Positions 24,602-33,862 of a stretch of 64,000 nt of DNA are shown here, one piece after another. Made by a program: the position numbers and the translations under genes. The notes beneath the pieces were generated by a model. That model was not told the DNA's origin and did no database searches. It saw nothing but the letters and a program-made list of their open reading frames with translations. The stretch is from CADCWK01 sp035944555 (GTDB taxonomy: Bacteria; Chloroflexota; Chloroflexia; Thermomicrobiales; UBA6265): NCBI GenBank assembly GCA_035944555.1, contig DASZAY010000024.1:124001-188000 (forward strand). Reading direction: 5' to 3'. Each line of letters starts with the position of its first letter. Positions within the stretch are counted from its first letter, which is position 1.

Positions 24602-26497
24602 ATGCCCCTCTCCCGCCGTCTCGTCACCCTGCTCGCCGGGCTCATTGCCGGACTCGTTGCCACCGCCACCCTGCTGCTGCTCATGGTCGCCGGCCGCTAC
24701 TACCTCGGCGTCACCCCGCCACCCGAAGCCATCCCCGACCGGACCGCGCCGCTGCTCGAGCTGGACTACTTCCTCGACATCATGCGGAACAACGGCGGCT
24801 ACAACGGCCTTAAGGAGCTGGGCATCCGCTCCGGCATCCAAGGCGTGACGGCGATGGGCCTGCTCGTCGGGCTGATCTACCCGCTGGTCGCCGAGAGTCG
24901 CCGGTCGCGCCGGGCCGGGCTTGCCTTCGATGGCCGATGGGACATCCCCCGGCACGGGGTCGGCTACGCGCTGGGCGTGACCTTCGTCCTCTGGCTGGTG
25001 TCGATAGCCTTTCTCTGGCCGGTGCTGGTCACGAGCTACGTCGGCCTGCCGCCCTTCGACGCCCGCCTCGTCACTGCCGCCTGGTACCTGCTCAGCTACC
25101 TCGCCTACGGCGCCGCCCTGGTCTTCACCTACCGCGCCGTCACCCTTCGTACCTCACCTATGATCAGCCATGCGGCACATTCAACTTTCGTGATCGCGGA
25201 CCCGGCATCGCTCCCCTCTCCGGGACGGGAGAGTCGCAGTGAGGCTTCAGCCGAACGGAGCGATCCTGGAGCCGGGGAAGGGCTGGGGGAGAGGTCTATT
25301 CCGGAGGAGCCGGTCGTCGGTCCGTCCGTCCTGACCGACGCGGTTCCAATCACCGCCGCTCGAGCCGACGCCACGCCCGCGCCGGGCGACGTCACGCCCG
25401 AACCGTCACCCGCAGCATCCCGTCGGCTCCCCGGCCTCGACGAGCCGCGCCTGATCCCCGTTGCCCGGCTCGCCCATCGCCGCGCCGTGCTGGCCGTCCT
25501 CGCTTCCGGCATCATCATGCTGCCAGCGTGGTCGCTGTTCCGCCGCCTCTGGGGCATGACGACGTTCGTCTACGACGGCCGCACCTACGGTGGCGCCGGC
25601 ATCCAGCCGATCACGCCCAACGACCAGTTCTACTCTGTCACCAAGAACATCATCGATCCCCGTGTGAACGCCGACCGCTGGCGGCTGGAGGTCTGGGGGC
25701 TGGTCAACCGCCGCCGGACCTACTCGCTGGACGACCTGCAGCAGCTTGCGGGGCTGGAGCAGGAGACGACGCTGATGTGCATCTCCAACAACATCGGCCA
25801 AGGTTTGTTCAGCAATGCCGTCTGGACGGGCGTCCGGCTCCGGACCGTCCTCGGCGAGACGGGCATCCGGGAGGGTGCGGTCGAGGTCAAGCTCTACGGC
25901 GCCGATGGCTTCACCGATTCCTACAGCATCGACCGGGCGCGCAATGACGGCCCGATGCTGGCCTGGCAGATGAACGGCGAGCCGCTGCCACAGAAGCACG
26001 GCGGACCGGTCCGGCTGATTACCACGGGGCAATTCGGCGAGAAGAGCGTCAAGTGGATCACCGGCATCGAGGTCGTCGACCACGACGCCAAGGGGTTCTA
26101 CGAGCAGCAGGGCTGGGGACCGAACTTCGAGCCCTGGACCCGGAGCGACTTCTTTGCCCCCCAGATCAGCGGGCGGCGCTTCCGGGACAGCGTCGCCCCC
26201 GGCACCACCGTCACGTTCCGTGGCCGCGCCTTCGCCGGCGACCGCGGCATCCGCTCGGTCGAGTTCAGCCCGGACGACGGCCAGACCTGGCGGCCGACCC
26301 GCTTCACCTATGAGCCGTCCAACGACTACAGCTGGACCTTCTGGGAAGCCGACTGGACCGTCCCCGCCCAGCCCGGCGAGTACCGCGTCACGAGTCGCGC
26401 CGTCGACGGCCGCGGCGACCCGCAGCGCGACGAGGAGAGCAACAACATCCCTAACGGCTCCCGCGCGTACCACCGCGTGACGGTGGTCGTGGAGTAA
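24602..26497 (+). CDS. Membrane-anchored sulfite-oxidase-type molybdopterin protein
   Basis: The 631-residue protein begins with an integral-membrane region (about four segments in residues 8-185, e.g. LLAGLIAGLVATATLLLLMV). After a variable linker comes a further hydrophobic helix (ILASGIIMLP-like, near 300) and then an extracytoplasmic molybdopterin domain. LMCISNNIGQGLFSNAVWTG holds the Mo-ligand Cys (about residue 394), and PVRLITTGQFGEKSVKWI is a family landmark. A C-terminal Ig-like dimerisation domain (VTFRGRAFAGDRGIRSVEFS) ends the protein. The linker holds about 29 codons of an interspersed repeat. GGAG seven bases before the ATG sets the start. Fusion of the membrane domain to the oxidase is notable; the substrate is unknown. 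Confidence 0.87.
   Translation: MPLSRRLVTLLAGLIAGLVATATLLLLMVAGRYYLGVTPPPEAIPDRTAPLLELDYFLDIMRNNGGYNGLKELGIRSGIQGVTAMGLLVGLIYPLVAESRRSRRAGLAFDGRWDIPRHGVGYALGVTFVLWLVSIAFLWPVLVTSYVGLPPFDARLVTAAWYLLSYLAYGAALVFTYRAVTLRTSPMISHAAHSTFVIADPASLPSPGRESRSEASAERSDPGAGEGLGERSIPEEPVVGPSVLTDAVPITAARADATPAPGDVTPEPSPAASRRLPGLDEPRLIPVARLAHRRAVLAVLASGIIMLPAWSLFRRLWGMTTFVYDGRTYGGAGIQPITPNDQFYSVTKNIIDPRVNADRWRLEVWGLVNRRRTYSLDDLQQLAGLEQETTLMCISNNIGQGLFSNAVWTGVRLRTVLGETGIREGAVEVKLYGADGFTDSYSIDRARNDGPMLAWQMNGEPLPQKHGGPVRLITTGQFGEKSVKWITGIEVVDHDAKGFYEQQGWGPNFEPWTRSDFFAPQISGRRFRDSVAPGTTVTFRGRAFAGDRGIRSVEFSPDDGQTWRPTRFTYEPSNDYSWTFWEADWTVPAQPGEYRVTSRAVDGRGDPQRDEESNNIPNGSRAYHRVTVVVE
25212..25297 (+). repeat. Interspersed ~85 bp element, copy 3, inside molybdoenzyme gene
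   Basis: The element starts CCCCTCTCCGGGACGGGAGA, has the core GAGGCTTCAGCCGAACGGAG and ends GGGGGAGAGGTCT. It lies in frame (about residues 204-232) in the linker between the membrane and catalytic domains and encodes a Ser/Glu/Gly-rich peptide, including SRSEASAERSDPGAGEG. Confidence 0.8.
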
Positions 26498-26500
26498 CGT

Positions 26501-26517
26501 GCGCCAGGAACTGGCGC
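26501..26517 (+). terminator. Hairpin after molybdoenzyme gene
   Basis: Arms GCGCCAG and CTGGCGC with a GAA loop start three bases after the stop codon. Confidence 0.45.
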
Positions 26518-26820
26518 GGATCTGCCAGTCCAATCGGAGGCTGACATCCTCCAGGCCAGCTCACTCGTTGGGCCGCTTTCGATCCAAGTAGTCGGCCATG
26601 CGAGCGGGAATGTCTGGAACGCGAAGCGATCTGCGCGTCGAACCTCCGGTGGATTTGCCTGAACCGGGGACATGATCCATCGAGAGCGTCGCGGGGCAAC
26701 GGCGGCGAACACGTCCGGGGTCTCTGAGTGTCCGTCCATCACCTGCACCGTGAGAGCGGTCGGTTGACTCCGCTACCCTATGCTTGCCCGACCAGTAGCC
26801 ACTCCGACCAAGGACTCCCG
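26518..26820. other. Intergenic region, no gene seen
   Basis: About 300 bases between the molybdoenzyme hairpin and the next small gene. Frames on both strands lack ribosome binding sites and recognisable protein sequence. Confidence 0.5.
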
Positions 26821-27081
26821 GTGCCCGACAGACCCGCCAGCACCACCACGAGACGACACGGGATCGGGCCGCGGCACCTCATCGCCGTCGCCCTGATCAT
26901 CGTCGGGATCGCCCTGCTCATCGTCGCGGCGAAGGCGATCGACCTCGGGCTGGCGACCACCGTCGGGCCCTCCTGGCCGCAGGTCATCGCCGGCTGGGCG
27001 GGCACCCTGCTCGCCGCCACCGGGCTGGCCTGCCTGGTTCAGCCGTTCCCGACCACCCCACCGCGGGATGAAGACCGCTGA
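26821..27081 (+). CDS. Small two-helix membrane protein
   Basis: The 86-residue product has a basic N-terminus (RPASTTTRRHGIGPRH) and two hydrophobic segments, LIAVALIIVGIALLIVAAKA and VIAGWAGTLLAATGLACLV. AGGA six bases before the GTG at 26821 is the reason for this start; the longer frame from 26728 has no site. No family is recognised. Confidence 0.55.
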   Translation: MPDRPASTTTRRHGIGPRHLIAVALIIVGIALLIVAAKAIDLGLATTVGPSWPQVIAGWAGTLLAATGLACLVQPFPTTPPRDEDR

Positions 27082-27433
27082 CCGACTGGACACCTCGCCC
27101 AGTTCCCCCTGCGTGACACCCGCCAACCCGCCCGCGGAAACCCACCGTTCCCGCCCGTCAGTGGGCAGAACTGATAACGATTGCGAGGGTCCCCGTGCTA
27201 GACTTCCTCTGTTGACCGGGCCCCGACAGGCCGGGCGATTCGGCTCAGGGACGCCGCAACTGCGACGCTGTTGATCCGCTTCTCCGGTCCCTGCCCACGG
27301 GCCCTTCCGAGCACGATCTCGGGTCAGTGCCGACCCCCTCGGGAAAGCTCCGGCCCGGCCGTGCGATCAGGTGCCAGTCCAGCCACCCCAGTGATGTCGT
27401 GGCCGGCGCGCCCAGGGAGCCGATGGGGCAGCG
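27082..27433. other. Leader region upstream of sucA
   Basis: This 352-base gap holds no gene I can support. A TGCTAGACT string (27196-27204) could be an extended -10 element for the sucA-sucB genes, but no good -35 box stands at the right distance. Confidence 0.4.
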
Positions 27434-30400
27434 ATGAGCATGCCAGCCACGGACGCACAGACACTTCGTTCCCTCTTTGTCGGCCCCAACGCCGGCTACA
27501 TCCTCGACCTCTACGACCAGTATCGGAACGACCCGGCTGCCGCCGACCTCGACCCCGCCCTCAAGGCGCTGTTCGATGCCGCTGACCCGGCCGACCTCGA
27601 GATGCTCGGTGCGCCGCCGCCGAAGCGCGCCGCCGCCAATGGCCGGACGACCGGCCCCGTGCCCACCCCGGTTGTCAGCAATGGCACGACGGCCAGCGCA
27701 GCGCCCGCCCCGGCCTCGACCGCGCCAACCGCGACCAACGTCGCCCAGATCGTCGGCGTGGCCCAGCTCGCCAGCGCCATCCGTGACCTCGGTCACCTCG
27801 ATGTTCAGCTGGACCCGCTTGGCACCCCGCCGCCCGGCTCGCCCGAGCTCGACGCTGCCCAATATGGCCTGACCGACGCTGACCTTGCCGCCATCCCGGC
27901 GGTCGCCGTCGGTGGCCCCGTCGCCGAAGGTCTCGCGACAGCGGGTGACGCCATCGCCCGCCTCCGCCGCCGCTACAGCAACCGCATCGGCTTCGACCTC
28001 GATCACATCCAGGTTCCGGCCGAGCGCGCCTGGCTCCGCGACGCCATCGAAGGCGACGGCTACGCCGCCACGCTGCCCGATGATCGCAAGCGCGCGGTGC
28101 TCGAGCGCCTGACCCAGGTCGAGGCCTTCGAGACCTTCCTACACCAGACCTACCCCGGCCAGAAGCGGTTCTCCGTCGAGGGCACCGACATCCTGATCCC
28201 TGTCCTCGACGAGATCATCCAGGAGGCCGCCGGCGGCGGAACCCGGGAAGTCGTCGTCGGCATGGCTCACCGTGGCCGGCTGAACGTCCTCACGCATGTC
28301 CTCGGCAAGCCCTACGAGGCGATCATCGCGGCGTTCGAGGGTGGCAAGGGCAAGCAGCCCACTGCCGTCGACACGCTCGAAGCCGAGGACGAGGTCACTG
28401 GCAACGACCACACCGACGATGTGACCGGCGACGTCAAGTACCACCTCGGCGCCAAGCTGTCCGTCGACAGCGAGACCGGCGCGGTGACCAACATCCCCCT
28501 GGTCCTCGCCCCGAACCCCAGTCACCTCGAGGCCGTCAATCCGATCGTCGTCGGCATGACGCGCGCGTCGCAGGACCAGCGCGACCACCCGGGCGAGCCG
28601 ACCCGCGATGACGCCGGCAGCATGGCGATCCTGCTCCACGGCGACGCGGCCTTCCCCGGCCAGGGCATCGTTGCCGAGACCCTCAACCTGTCCGGTCTGC
28701 CCGGCTACACCGTCGGTGGCACGATCCATATCATCGTCAACAACCAGATCGGCTACACCACCGATACCGGTGACTCCCGATCATCGCTCTACGCCAGCGA
28801 CCTGGCCAAGGGCTTCGAGATCCCGATCTTCCACGTCTCCGCCGACGACCCGGAAGCCTGCCTCGCCGCTGCCCGGATCGCCCTCGCCTTCCGACAGAAG
28901 TTCCACAAGGACGTGCTGATCGACCTCGTCGGCTACCGCCGCTGGGGCCACAACGAGGGTGACGACCCCACCTTCACCCAGCCGCTGATGTACCAGCGCG
29001 TCCAGAAGCTGCCGACCGTCCGCGCCAGGTGGGCGGCCGAGCTGGCCGAGCGCGGTGTCGTCTCCGCCGCCGACGCCGAAGCGATGCGCAAGGCTCGCCT
29101 GGCCGAGCTGGGCGACCTGCGGAAGTCCGTCACGGAGGGCACGGCCAACCAGCCGCCGGAGGAGCACCCGTCCGACAGCCCCCGCCGCGAGGTCGAGACC
29201 GCCCTGTCCGAGGAGCGGCTCCGCGCCTACCATGCGGCGCTCCACACCTGGCCGGATGACTTCAAGCCGCTCAGCAAGCTCAACCGCCAGCTCGACAAGC
29301 GCCGCGCGCTGATCGACAGCGAGGATGGCAAGCTGGACTGGGCCAACGGTGAGGCGCTCGCCTTCGCTGGCATCATCGCGGACGGCATCCCGGTCCGGCT
29401 CTCCGGCCAGGACGCCGAGCGCGGTACCTTCGTCCAGCGCCACCTCGTCCTCCACGAGAGCACCAGCGGCGAGACCTACAACCCGCTCGCCAACCTGCCG
29501 GATGCCCGGGCGACGTTCGCCGTCTACAACAGCCCGCTCAGCGAGAACGCCTGCGTCGGCTTCGAGTACGGCTACAGCGTCCACGCCCCGGAGGCCCTCG
29601 TCCTCTGGGAAGGGCAGTTCGGCGACTTCGTCAACGGCGCGCAGGTCGTCATCGACCAGTTCCTCGCCTCGGCCCGGGCCAAGTGGCAGCAGGAGCCGGC
29701 GCTCGTCCTGCTCCTGCCGCACGGCTACGAGGGCCAGGGACCGGAGCATTCCTCCGGCCGCCTGGAGCGCTTCCTCCAGCTGGTCGCGCGGGACAACCTC
29801 CGCGTCGCCAACTGCACCACCTCGGCCCAGTACTTCCACCTGCTCCGTCGCCAGGCCGCACTGCTCCACATCGATCGCCGGCCGCTGGTGATCATGACGC
29901 CCAAGAGCCTGCTCCGGCACCCGCTGGCCGCCTCTCCGGTGGCGGACTTCACCAGCGGCACGTTCCGCCCGGTGCTGGACGACGACCAGGCCGCCGACCG
30001 CCGCGCCGCCGTCACCCGGCTGGTGCTCTGCTCTGGCCGCGTCTGGGTGGATCTCGAGGCCAGCGACCGCCGCGCCGGTGCCGACCACGTTGCCGTCGTT
30101 CGCGTCGAGCAACTGGCGCCGTTCCAGCGCACGGCGATTTCCGATGTCCTCGGCGGCTACCCGAACCTCGAGGAGATCGTCTGGGTTCAGGAGGAGCCGC
30201 GCAACATGGGCGCCTGGACCTTCATGGAATCCCGCCTCCGTGAGCTGGTCGGGGAGTCGGTCCCCGTCCGCTACGTCGGTCGGCCCAACCGGGCCAGCCC
30301 GGCCGAGGGGTCGGCGGACATGCACGCCATCGAGCAGTCCCGGATCGTCGCCGCGGCCTTCGACCTCCCGTCACGTACCCGGCGCCAGGCGTCGGCGGGT

Positions 30401-30535
30401 GCGGATGGTGGCGCCACAGCCGACGCTGGGGCTGATGCCGGCGCGACTGGCAACGGCGCCTCCGGTGGTGCCACGGCCAACGGCGCGCACAGGGGCGCGG
30501 GTCGCCGCGAGCCAGCCACCGTCGGCGAGGACTGA
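27434..30535 (+). CDS. sucA: 2-oxoglutarate dehydrogenase E1 component
   Basis: The 1033-residue thiamine-diphosphate enzyme decarboxylates 2-oxoglutarate and passes succinyl to lipoyl-E2 in the TCA cycle. Visible landmarks are the N-terminal E2-binding motif NAGYILDLYDQYRNDP (residues 17-32), GMAHRGRLNVLTHVLGKP, HGDAAFPGQGIVAETLNLSG (near 402), HIIVNNQIGYTT and YRRWGHNEGDDP (near 500). The pyrimidine-binding domain includes QEEPRNMGAWTFM. The last ~45 residues are a low-complexity Gly/Ala tail not found in most homologues. There is no E2 acyltransferase fusion, unlike the mycobacterial enzyme. Two ATGs (27434, 27440) are possible. sucB follows after a hairpin. Confidence 0.96.
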   Translation: MSMPATDAQTLRSLFVGPNAGYILDLYDQYRNDPAAADLDPALKALFDAADPADLEMLGAPPPKRAAANGRTTGPVPTPVVSNGTTASAAPAPASTAPTATNVAQIVGVAQLASAIRDLGHLDVQLDPLGTPPPGSPELDAAQYGLTDADLAAIPAVAVGGPVAEGLATAGDAIARLRRRYSNRIGFDLDHIQVPAERAWLRDAIEGDGYAATLPDDRKRAVLERLTQVEAFETFLHQTYPGQKRFSVEGTDILIPVLDEIIQEAAGGGTREVVVGMAHRGRLNVLTHVLGKPYEAIIAAFEGGKGKQPTAVDTLEAEDEVTGNDHTDDVTGDVKYHLGAKLSVDSETGAVTNIPLVLAPNPSHLEAVNPIVVGMTRASQDQRDHPGEPTRDDAGSMAILLHGDAAFPGQGIVAETLNLSGLPGYTVGGTIHIIVNNQIGYTTDTGDSRSSLYASDLAKGFEIPIFHVSADDPEACLAAARIALAFRQKFHKDVLIDLVGYRRWGHNEGDDPTFTQPLMYQRVQKLPTVRARWAAELAERGVVSAADAEAMRKARLAELGDLRKSVTEGTANQPPEEHPSDSPRREVETALSEERLRAYHAALHTWPDDFKPLSKLNRQLDKRRALIDSEDGKLDWANGEALAFAGIIADGIPVRLSGQDAERGTFVQRHLVLHESTSGETYNPLANLPDARATFAVYNSPLSENACVGFEYGYSVHAPEALVLWEGQFGDFVNGAQVVIDQFLASARAKWQQEPALVLLLPHGYEGQGPEHSSGRLERFLQLVARDNLRVANCTTSAQYFHLLRRQAALLHIDRRPLVIMTPKSLLRHPLAASPVADFTSGTFRPVLDDDQAADRRAAVTRLVLCSGRVWVDLEASDRRAGADHVAVVRVEQLAPFQRTAISDVLGGYPNLEEIVWVQEEPRNMGAWTFMESRLRELVGESVPVRYVGRPNRASPAEGSADMHAIEQSRIVAAAFDLPSRTRRQASAGADGGATADAGADAGATGNGASGGATANGAHRGAGRREPATVGED

Positions 30536-30550
30536 CCGATCGACGATTCG

Positions 30551-30586
30551 GCATGGTGCCCGGGGAGTGATCTCCGGGCACCATGC
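30551..30586 (+). terminator. Hairpin between sucA and sucB
   Basis: Arms GCATGGTGCCCGG and CCGGGCACCATGC extend through GAG/CTC around a TGAT loop, with one bulged G. It lies 15 bases after sucA and 90 before sucB, so it may set the sucA:sucB ratio by partial termination or mRNA processing. Confidence 0.6.
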
Positions 30587-30676
30587 TGCGCCGGGCCAAT
30601 ACCTGCCCGGTATCATTGGACCAATCAACCCCGGCCCGGTCCTCAGGCGACCGGGATCAAACGATGAGGAGAACAG

Positions 30677-32068
30677 ATGGCGGTCGAGATCCGCGTCCCA
30701 CCCCTGGGTGAGTCCCTGGTCGATGCGGTCGTGGGCACCTGGCTCAAGGGTGAGGGCGACGAGGTCAGCCGCGGCGAGACGATCGTCGAGCTGGAGACGG
30801 ACAAGGTCAACCTCGAAGTGACGGCGACCGAGGACGGCGTCCTCCAGAGCATCGCCCGGCAGGAGGGCGACGTCGTGACCGTCGACGAGGTCCTCGCGCT
30901 GCTCGGGGGCGCGTCCGGCGGTGACACTGCCGCCGCCGCCGGTGCCTCGTCCCCCGCCGTCGCCGAGCCGGCTGGCGGCCCCGCCAGCGACCAGCAGACG
31001 GCCGCCGCCGATAGCGGCACGAACGACGCGCCGATCGCCGCAGCCGCGCCGCCGGCCAAGGCGTCGGACGATCCGGCCCGCGCCCCGGCACCAGCCGCCG
31101 CTCCGGCCGCGTCGTCCGACGGCGACGCCGGCCGCGCCGCGCCGATGGTCCGCCGGCTGGCCGAGGAGCACAACGTCGACCTGAGCACGGTTACCGGCTC
31201 CGGCCCCGGCGGACGCATCACCCGGGAGGATGTCCTCGTTGCGGCCCGGGCCGGTTCCCAGCCTGCCCCCGCGCCCGCCGCTGCTCCTCCGGCTGCCGCC
31301 CCGGCCCCGGCTACCGCTCAGGCCCCGGCTGCCGCCGCGCCGACCGGCCCGACTCCGGCTGCCAACGGTCGCCCGGAGGAGATCGTCCGCTTCTCCCGCC
31401 GCCGCCAGACCATCGCCAACCGGCTGGTCGAGGCGCAGCAGACCGCGGCGATGCTGACGACCTTCAACGAGATTGACATGACGGCCGTCATGGACGTCCG
31501 CAAGCGCCGGAAGGATGCCTTCAAGGAGAAGAACGGCGTCAACCTCGGCTTCATGTCCTTCTTCACCAAGGCGGTCATCGGCGCGCTCCGCGCCTTCCCG
31601 AACGTCAACGCCGAGCTCCGGGGCGATCAGCTGGTCCTGAAGCGGTACTACGACATCGGCATCGCCGTCGGGGTCGAGGAGGGCTTGGTCGTCCCGGTCA
31701 TCCGCGACGCCGACCGGATGAGCTTCGCCGGCATCGAGCGCGAGATCGGTGAGCTCGCCGGCAGGGCCCGCGCCGGCAAGCTGACGCTGGACGAGCTGTC
31801 CGGCGGCACCTTCACCATCACCAATGGCGGCGTCTTCGGCTCGCTGCTCAGCACGCCGATCCTCAACATGCCGCAGGTCGGCATCCTCGGGATGCACACC
31901 ATCCAGCAGCGCCCGGTCGCGGTCAACGGCGAAGTCGTCATCCGCCCGATGATGTACATCGCCCTCTCCTACGACCACCGCGTCGTCGACGGCCGCGAGG
32001 CCGTCCAGTTCCTGGTCAAGGTCAAGGAGCTGCTCGAGGATCCGGAGAACCTGCTCCTCGAGGGCTGA
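30677..32068 (+). CDS. sucB: Dihydrolipoyl succinyltransferase, E2 of 2-oxoglutarate dehydrogenase
   Basis: The 463-residue E2 core has a lipoyl domain (residues 2-78) with the lipoylated Lys43 in VELETDKVNLEV. A long Ala/Pro hinge follows (80-154), then a peripheral-subunit-binding domain (155-190; RRLAEEHNVDLSTVTGSGPG) and the acyltransferase domain (233-463) with the catalytic His in YDHRVVDGREAVQFL. It takes succinyl from SucA and makes succinyl-CoA. A second Ala/Pro hinge lies between the binding and catalytic domains. GAGGAG before the ATG sets the start. The E3 (lpd) gene is not adjacent. Confidence 0.95.
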   Translation: MAVEIRVPPLGESLVDAVVGTWLKGEGDEVSRGETIVELETDKVNLEVTATEDGVLQSIARQEGDVVTVDEVLALLGGASGGDTAAAAGASSPAVAEPAGGPASDQQTAAADSGTNDAPIAAAAPPAKASDDPARAPAPAAAPAASSDGDAGRAAPMVRRLAEEHNVDLSTVTGSGPGGRITREDVLVAARAGSQPAPAPAAAPPAAAPAPATAQAPAAAAPTGPTPAANGRPEEIVRFSRRRQTIANRLVEAQQTAAMLTTFNEIDMTAVMDVRKRRKDAFKEKNGVNLGFMSFFTKAVIGALRAFPNVNAELRGDQLVLKRYYDIGIAVGVEEGLVVPVIRDADRMSFAGIEREIGELAGRARAGKLTLDELSGGTFTITNGGVFGSLLSTPILNMPQVGILGMHTIQQRPVAVNGEVVIRPMMYIALSYDHRVVDGREAVQFLVKVKELLEDPENLLLEG

Positions 32069-32086
32069 TCGCCGGTCAGTCAGATG

Positions 32087-32134
32087 CGACACGAGAGGCC
32101 CGGCTGGAGTGATCCAGCCGGGCCTCTCGTGTCG
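32087..32134 (+). terminator. Strong terminator after sucB
   Basis: A perfect 21-bp stem begins CGACACGAGAGGCCCGGC and closes over the six-base loop AGTGAT, 18 bases after the sucB stop. Confidence 0.88.
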
Positions 32135-32372
32135 TGGGGTCGAAGGTAGACAATCTATCTTTCCGTGGCCCTGCGGACAAGATGCAACCCGACAAGATTC
32201 ACGCCACAAACCCGATCGCTGCCTCATCCGGGACGATTGACGACGGTGGCCTGCTCACACACTATGTGCCTGTTAGCGACGATGCCGGAAATGTTTGGAA
32301 CGGCCTTCGGGTTTGTCCAGCCTTCTGTTGTCGCGTGGCAGGCTGGTCATCATGCCTGAGGAGGCTGATCCC

Positions 32373-33809
32373 ATGGTCTCAACGTCCCCGCGTCCCGGTC
32401 TCGCTCGTCGCGCCGGGGCCATCACCAGTGTCGTGATGCTCCTCATGGCGCTCATCGCCGGGGTGGTCGCTCCCCGTCCGGTCAAGGCGGGTACCGTCAC
32501 CCTGGCGCTGCTGATCAACGGCTCCAGCGGTCCCGTCGAACTGGTCCCGGGGGCGACCACTTCGCTCTCGGTCGACTCGAACGGAGACGATACCGAGCTC
32601 CCTGACCTGACGGTCACGGCCTACACCGGGGCCGACTGCAACGGGACAGGGACGGTGATCGCCACTCCGGCGGGACCAGTCTCCCTGCCGTACACGTCCA
32701 GCTTCACGTACGAAGCGACCTACCTGTCGTTCTCCGCGTTCAGCGACGGGAACGCGAGCCCCTCCAATTGCGTCAACGCGACCGTTGCACCACCCTCTGT
32801 GCCCGCCCCCACCCTGGAGGTCCAGTCCGACGGCAGCTTCTTCCTTACGGCCGACGGCCCGATCTCCGAGTTCACGATCACCAGCTTCAGCGACGCAGCG
32901 TGCACCACACCCGTCGGCACCCCATACACGCTGACCGGTCCATTTGGCAGGTTCGTCGGCAGCGCATTCCCGCTCCCGGAGGGCGCGACCGCCTTCGTCG
33001 CGACGGTTGATTTCGCCGGGGCGAACGGCACCGTCACCGGAACTTCCGCCTGCTCGCAACTGTTCGTCATCCCGCCGCCGGACCCGAACTTCCCGGAAGA
33101 CGTCACCCTGACGATCAACGGCTCGACGACCCCCGAAGCGCTCGACCCGGGAACCAACGCCTTTCGACTCGCCTGGCAATTCAACTTCGGCTCGTACCGC
33201 CTGCTGAGCTTCCCGCAACCGGGCTGCGTCGGGGAGCCGACCACGGTACTCGATGTGTTCCGCCCGGAGTTCACCATGTCGGTCGAGGGCACGTTTACCC
33301 ACGTCGCCACGGCCCAGTCATACCAGGGTGAAGCAGCCACCAAGGGTTTCGAGGCGTCCAACTGCGTCGATGTCACGACCGCCGTCGCTCCGCCACCCAG
33401 CCCGCCCGCCTCTCCCTCGGTCAGCCCGTCGCCCTCGGCCAGCCCGTCGCCCTCGCTCAGCGCGTCTCCATCGGCCAGTCCGTCCCTGTCGGCGGATCCC
33501 TCGCCGATCATCAGGCCGTCGCGGTCGTCGGAGTCAGCGTCAGCGTCGGCGTCGGCTGACACATCGGTGGCTCCGTCGACCATGACCAGCCCCAGTCAGT
33601 CGTCCACGGCATCCGACGAGCCGGCGCAGCCACGCGCGTCCCAGGCGTCCCAGACGTCGCCCGTCCCTGGGACGACCACCCTCCCCAACACCGGCGCCGG
33701 GGCTTCAAACGGGTCCGCAAACGGCTCCGCGATGATCGTGCTGCTGACGATCCTGTCCGCCGTGGTCGCGGGCCGGGCCATTGCCCGTCGTCCCGCGTCC
33801 CTTCGCTGA
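32373..33809 (+). CDS. LPXTG-anchored surface protein with Ser/Pro-rich stalk
   Basis: The 478-residue protein has a signal peptide (ITSVVMLLMALIAGVVAP, cleaved near APRPVKAG) and three beta-rich repeats of about 100 residues, each with paired Cys (e.g. TAYTGADCNGTG with SPSNCVNAT). A Ser/Pro stalk (PSVSPSPSASPSPS) follows, then a sorting signal: LPNTGAG near residue 438, hydrophobic MIVLLTILSAVVAG, basic tail RRPASLR. A sortase would cleave after Thr and link it to the cell wall, implying a monoderm-type envelope. GAGGAGG eight bases before the ATG at 32373 sets the start. Ligand unknown; possible adhesin. Confidence 0.85.
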   Translation: MVSTSPRPGLARRAGAITSVVMLLMALIAGVVAPRPVKAGTVTLALLINGSSGPVELVPGATTSLSVDSNGDDTELPDLTVTAYTGADCNGTGTVIATPAGPVSLPYTSSFTYEATYLSFSAFSDGNASPSNCVNATVAPPSVPAPTLEVQSDGSFFLTADGPISEFTITSFSDAACTTPVGTPYTLTGPFGRFVGSAFPLPEGATAFVATVDFAGANGTVTGTSACSQLFVIPPPDPNFPEDVTLTINGSTTPEALDPGTNAFRLAWQFNFGSYRLLSFPQPGCVGEPTTVLDVFRPEFTMSVEGTFTHVATAQSYQGEAATKGFEASNCVDVTTAVAPPPSPPASPSVSPSPSASPSPSLSASPSASPSLSADPSPIIRPSRSSESASASASADTSVAPSTMTSPSQSSTASDEPAQPRASQASQTSPVPGTTTLPNTGAGASNGSANGSAMIVLLTILSAVVAGRAIARRPASLR

Positions 33810-33862
33810 CCCGCCAGGCTGAGGTCCGAGGCTAAACCGGCACCGGTCCGTCCCACGCGAAG

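Noticed and set aside
28139..30325. Minus-strand frames of 196 and 514 codons opposite sucA
   Set aside because: They are antisense to a highly conserved enzyme and have no plausible start site.
33410..33560. Ser/Pro-coding repeats (TCGGCCAGCCCGTCGCC-type) as a possible CRISPR array
   Set aside because: They are in-frame codon repeats of the LPXTG protein stalk, with no spacers.
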